A stretch of DNA of 64,000 nt, taken from positions 157,050,971 through 157,114,970 of the forward strand of contig NC_081411.1 in assembly GCF_030272615.1 (NCBI RefSeq), written 5' to 3'. Position numbers and translations under genes: made by a program. This document shows positions 60,101 to 64,000 of the stretch, piece by piece (position 1 is the first letter of the stretch; the number at the start of each line of letters is the position of its first letter). The DNA comes from Cryptomeria japonica (lineage: Eukaryota > Streptophyta > Pinopsida > Cupressales > Cupressaceae). The notes beneath the pieces were generated by a model. It ran no database searches, was not told the DNA's origin, and saw only the letters and a list, made by a program, of their open reading frames with translations.

Positions 60101-60858
60101 GATATTCACAAAGGTCTTGCATGGAAGGTAGCACCGCTATGGTGTGCCTAGCACCATCGAGCCTTGAGTGAGATATTGGATATTTATGATCATATTGTTG
60201 TTCTGAGATCAGGCATAGAGATGCTGATCGTGCATGTTATCTTTGACCGAGCATTAGACATGCTCACATGTGGCCTTTTGAGTATGTATTCCAGTTATGT
60301 GGATGGTTATTAATTGTATCATGGAGTAAATTGTGTTAACTTGTCACTATGTTATGGGACATAGTCATTGGAAAGGTTTTCTTATGCCTGGCAAGTGTAA
60401 ACAATTGAGTTATTTACGTTGCTCTTATTTTGTGAAAGTTAATTTGGTTGTAGAAATTGATATTTTAAGCTAGTTCTATGCTATAAAGTTTATGAAAAAG
60501 ATGTATTGGTAATAGAAATTGATCATGATGGCATGTTTTCTTGTCATTTTTGGTAGATGATTATGGTAATTGTTGTTTACCTCTTTGTAATGCTTTAATT
60601 TGGTGTAATGAAAGGAAGAAAATTCTTGTTTCTTTGCTATGATTGTGGATAATTTCTAGAATGTTATAAGAAATGTATGGATTTAGATGTATCTTGCCAA
60701 TGGGTAATGGCATTTGTAGAGGATTTAGTAGTAAGATTTCATTTGATTATGGAAAGATTTCTATGTGCAATTTGATATTTGTTGAATGAGTTTCAGGGCT
60801 GATGCATACGACATGTTCTCCATCTAGCCTTACGACTTCTAGGAGTAAGTCGGAACCT

Positions 60859-60870
60859 AGGGGGGGAGAA
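60859..60870 (+). other. Polypurine tract of LARD 2
   Basis: AGGGGGGGAGAA abutting the 3' LTR start at 60871. Confidence 0.9.
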
Positions 60871-63800
60871 TGTAGTACCCCTGCCCTAATCAATTTCTAA
60901 TCTCAGTTAATCTTAGTTAGTTTATCATAATATAATGATTATAGTCAGATGTTTGATTTAATGCATAGCTGTTGATGTGGTCTTCACACTAGTTGTATGC
61001 AAGTTGTTTAGTGTTCCTATTTCGTGGTATTAATATTGGGCTAACGCTTTCATTAAGTTTATATATGTATGCATGTATGACTCTTGGTTGCAAGAAATTT
61101 CAGGTACAATGCCGCATGAGTGCGAGGTTCGTCTTCACCTAGATTTGCAGGTTTGAGTGTACCTCTTTTATCCTTAGAGTTGGATTAGGTGGTCGTAAGA
61201 CCCTAGTTGACCATAGTCGTGCTCAAGTGAGCATCGTCAGTTGTCATCGGTATCCCTTTTTGTTGGGTTTGTGAGTCGTCTGTCTGGTTGACTTTCTTGG
61301 TTTGCGTGCTTGGTGTGTATGATTAAATTGATTAATTAGTCCTTAGTATTCAATTTGATTAAATATGTATTTGTGCATTAAAGATTAATGGACTAAATTA
61401 ATCAGGATTTCTTTATGTGAATTATTGTTGATTTGAATTGCTCGATTTAAATTGGGAGCAAGTCCAATTAAATAGTTAATTTTAATATTAAATTTGTTAT
61501 GTTTATGTTGTTGAAAAAGAAAGATTTAAATTTAATTGCAATAGAATTAATTTAATCTTTTGGCATTTTTGAAATAGAAAGGTGAAATTTCAGTTGAGTG
61601 AGAAAATCAATTTTGAATTGAAAAACAATTTAATTTGTTGATATAGTTGGAAAATAGTAAATTTTGGGAATTATTTTAAATAAAAATTTTAATTCCAAAA
61701 AAATGAAATTTTGGTCAACTCTTCCTTATAACCTAGACTTTTGGAAAATTTTGGGGGATTGATATTTTTGGAAAAATGTTTGTTGAAAAAATAATTTTGG
61801 ATGAAAATTTGGGGGTTTTGGAGGAGGAGAAATCTCTTGAGCCTGCAGGTTGGGCTCCTTACTGAATCTTTTCCAGGATTGCTATAAGAGGTAAGATTCT
61901 GGTTTATATTTTGGTTCTTTGCTTATCAGAAATTAGTTTGGATTTTGAAGAAATCTGTTTGTGGAGATTAAAAATAAATAAAAATCTTAGCTATTGGGGA
62001 AAAATGATACAGTTGTGATTGTAATTCCAATCCAATCTCTTCTTGTTCTATTTCCATTTCAATTCTGGATTATGGTTGCTCTGGTTGTTTTTTTTTTAAA
62101 TTCAAAGATAAACTTGAGATTGGTTGTTCTTCAATGAAATTTGTTAAAATTCTAAGTTAATGCTTTCACATTCAAGTTTTTTATCAGAGATATCTGCCTG
62201 TTGGTTGATATATGAATGTTATTCAATCTTATTTGGTCAATATGTTGTTGGTATTGGAGAAATTTTCCCCTTTCCTGATCTGGGTATTTTTAAAATTGCA
62301 AATGGGAGAATAAATAAATAAAAAATTTATTTATTTCAGTCTCTGTGAGACTGAGTTTTTTTTTGCTGTGTATGAATTTTACTAACAACAAATTTTAGAA
62401 AAAAATTAAAAAAATTAAATAATTGTTATTTGTTGGGGAGCTGTGTATCCCATTGGGATAGCAGCGCACCCCAAGGGGAGTTGCGTGCTTCTGTTTGGGA
62501 ACAACAACGCTCCCTTTGGGGATGTTGCGTGCTCCCTTGGGAAGCAGCGCTTCCCCTTTGGGGGTTGCGTGAGCTCTCCCATGGGGACCACGTGGGGTCC
62601 ACGTGGAAACCCCCCTCTTTTTGATTTGTATTTTTTTTAATTATTTTTTTTTAGTTAAAAAAAAAATTAAGTTAATAAATAAATTTATTAGTTTAAAAGT
62701 CCTTTTTTTTATATAAAGTGTTTAATTAATTATTAATTAATATTAATATATATTTATCAATGGAAATAAATGTATATATGTTGATTAATACTTAATTGGA
62801 TTATTATGCATTATTAAATATTAATTGTGTATATTTTATTAACCGTAGGGTTATAAATATTTATGAATTAATATTTAATCCTTTTGGACCTATAATATTA
62901 GGGGAACATCTTTTGAAAAAGATGAAATATTGTTTATATTGGAAAAAAATTCGAGATAAAACATACTTTATTCAAGAATATATATTGTTTGAAGATTTTA
63001 ATGATATAGGCCATCTGGAAATGTTAGAAATGAATATTTAACCCATGGACATTATGAATTTAAACGATGTGCTTTTGGAAATTTAATTAAGTATCATTTG
63101 GGAAAATTGTTTAGTTACTGATATCCTCATTTAGGAAAATGAATGGTTAATTTATATTTTTCCTCTGTTTGAGAAATAGACAATGGTACTATTGCAAATT
63201 GTGATATTGTATTCACCTTGCAATGATGATTTCCTGCTAGTGTATTTTTGGAAACATAGATCATGTAGAAAACTTGATCGACTTTTAATGTTTAGATCAA
63301 TTCGGAAAAGATTGTATCTGCTGGATATTGCCTATGCGAGTTTAATTTCTGTATTTGCTTTTGCTTATGTAATGGCAAGTCATGCTTTGTTTGATAGGTC
63401 CCTGTCATATGGATTGATTTGGGGTACCTGTTTCAGTCCTCGGTTCCGAGTTGACTGTTGTTTTGTGGTAGTGTCGTATTTGGTCATATCCTTTGTGTGG
63501 GTGTTGAATGATGATTCGTGTTTGACCATGGTTGGTTAGGTCTCTGGTTAGAGTACCGTCAGTAAGTGTACATCTTTTGAGTCGTGTTTGACTAGATGGT
63601 TGTTTCCTTCTTCTTGAACTCCGTTCGTTTGACCATGTGTATTCCTTGGTTTTTGAGTTCGTCTGAGTATAGTCTACTGTCATATGGGAAAGTGGCTTTC
63701 GATTGGGGGCCGCGCCCAAAGTGGTTGCTGGGTAACCCATCGAAAGTGAGTCTAATAAGTGATAACCTAATAGTAGATTAGGATGTAATCTCTAAGTAAG

Positions 63801-64000
63801 ATAATTGTGCCTCACACATGGGATGAGTGCTAACACAGACTCGACATGCTATGAGAAGGCCTGAAATGGCAATCCATCATCCTTGTCTTCACGAGAGGAT
63901 GTGTGGGTCCACAGGAGGCTTGGATGGGCCGGAGGCTCAGATTAGGTTGCCAGGGTAACCCAGTGTATGGGGCCGGAACCTATGTGGACCTACCATGGCA
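60871..64000 (+). repeat. LARD 2, 3' LTR (first 3130 bp)
   Basis: Starts TGTAGTACCCCTGCCCTAAT. Co-linear with the 5' LTR, carrying the array, the possible TATA box (62710-62717) and the conserved module. About 1.1 kb lies beyond the window. Confidence 0.92.
62432..62617 (+). repeat. GC-rich phased palindrome array in LARD 2 3' LTR
   Basis: Same order of CCC-NNN-GGG palindromes as at 54493; G-boxes at 62589-62594 and 62600-62605. Confidence 0.88.

Larger units (their letters stand above)
57157..60870 (+). other. Non-coding internal domain of LARD 2
   Basis: 3714 bp, co-linear with the core of LARD 1. No ORF of note on either strand. A two-base difference near 57,685 shifts the only shared small frame, which supports a non-coding core. 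Confidence 0.85.
52929..64000 (+). mobile_element. LARD copy 2 (plus strand), 3' LTR truncated by window end
   Basis: Same family as 20528-32425. 5' LTR 4228 bp, internal region 3714 bp, 3' LTR visible for 3130 bp. PBS and PPT match copy 1. In the first ~140 bp after the LTR the two copies differ at about eight sites (hand count), so they are distinct but close family members. Inserted in chromovirus pol after GGTAC (52924-52928); the matching TSD should lie just beyond the window, after the 3' LTR. Confidence 0.93.

Overview
The window is plant nuclear DNA made almost entirely of nested LTR retrotransposons. No host gene, rRNA or tRNA gene was found. Support for a plant: Sirevirus-like Ty1/copia, Athila-like and Tat-like Ty3/gypsy and chromovirus-type sequences, PBSs complementary to plant initiator tRNA-Met (TGGTATCAGAG) or tRNA-Asp-like, and long AT-rich LTRs with GC-rich islands. 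The density and size of the elements suggest a very large genome; a gymnosperm is plausible but not proven.

Layout. 1-8030 (minus): Tat-like Ty3 element whose gag, protease, G-patch and RT lie in one frame broken only by nonsense codons, with a 24/25-bp tandem repeat beside gag and a long LTR ending at 8030. 8239-9435: orphan copia-type LTR. 9436-12300: no gene seen. 12301-15551: decayed reading frame of about 1080 codons of unknown family. 15552-16340: LTR-like promoter region. 16349-33363 (plus): 5'-truncated Sirevirus-like copia whose 3' LTR is split by a complete 11.9-kb LARD (20528-32425, minus) with exact ACAAC target-site duplication. 33364-35256: two more copia-type LTR pieces (minus). 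35257-36575: 1.3 kb of nearly alternating pyrimidine-purine repeat. 36577-39638: truncated LTR distantly related to the LARD LTR. 39639-50904: Athila-like element with truncated 5' LTR, decayed gag-pol, an ORF in the env position and a full 3' LTR; a 1257-bp solo LTR (TSD CTAAT) sits inside the env-position ORF. 50905-52928: 3' half of a chromovirus-type pol. 52929-64000: second LARD of the same family (plus), cut by the window end.

The strongest candidate for something undescribed is in the LARD LTRs. Each of four LTR copies has, in AT-rich surroundings, a GC-rich array of about seven short palindromes (CCC-NNN-GGG cores) repeated every ~21 bp, followed by two CACGTG G-boxes 11 bp apart. A distantly related LTR at 36577 has at the equivalent place an array of nine palindromes of a different sequence (CTACC-N4-GGTAG) repeated every ~20 bp, with one G-box beside it. 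Dyad form and two-helical-turn spacing are kept while the core sequence differs.

The coding remnants are inactivated by nonsense codons, mostly TAG, in a pattern that looks like deamination of methylated CHG and CG cytosines. The two LARDs carry no coding capacity and would need enzymes from another element.
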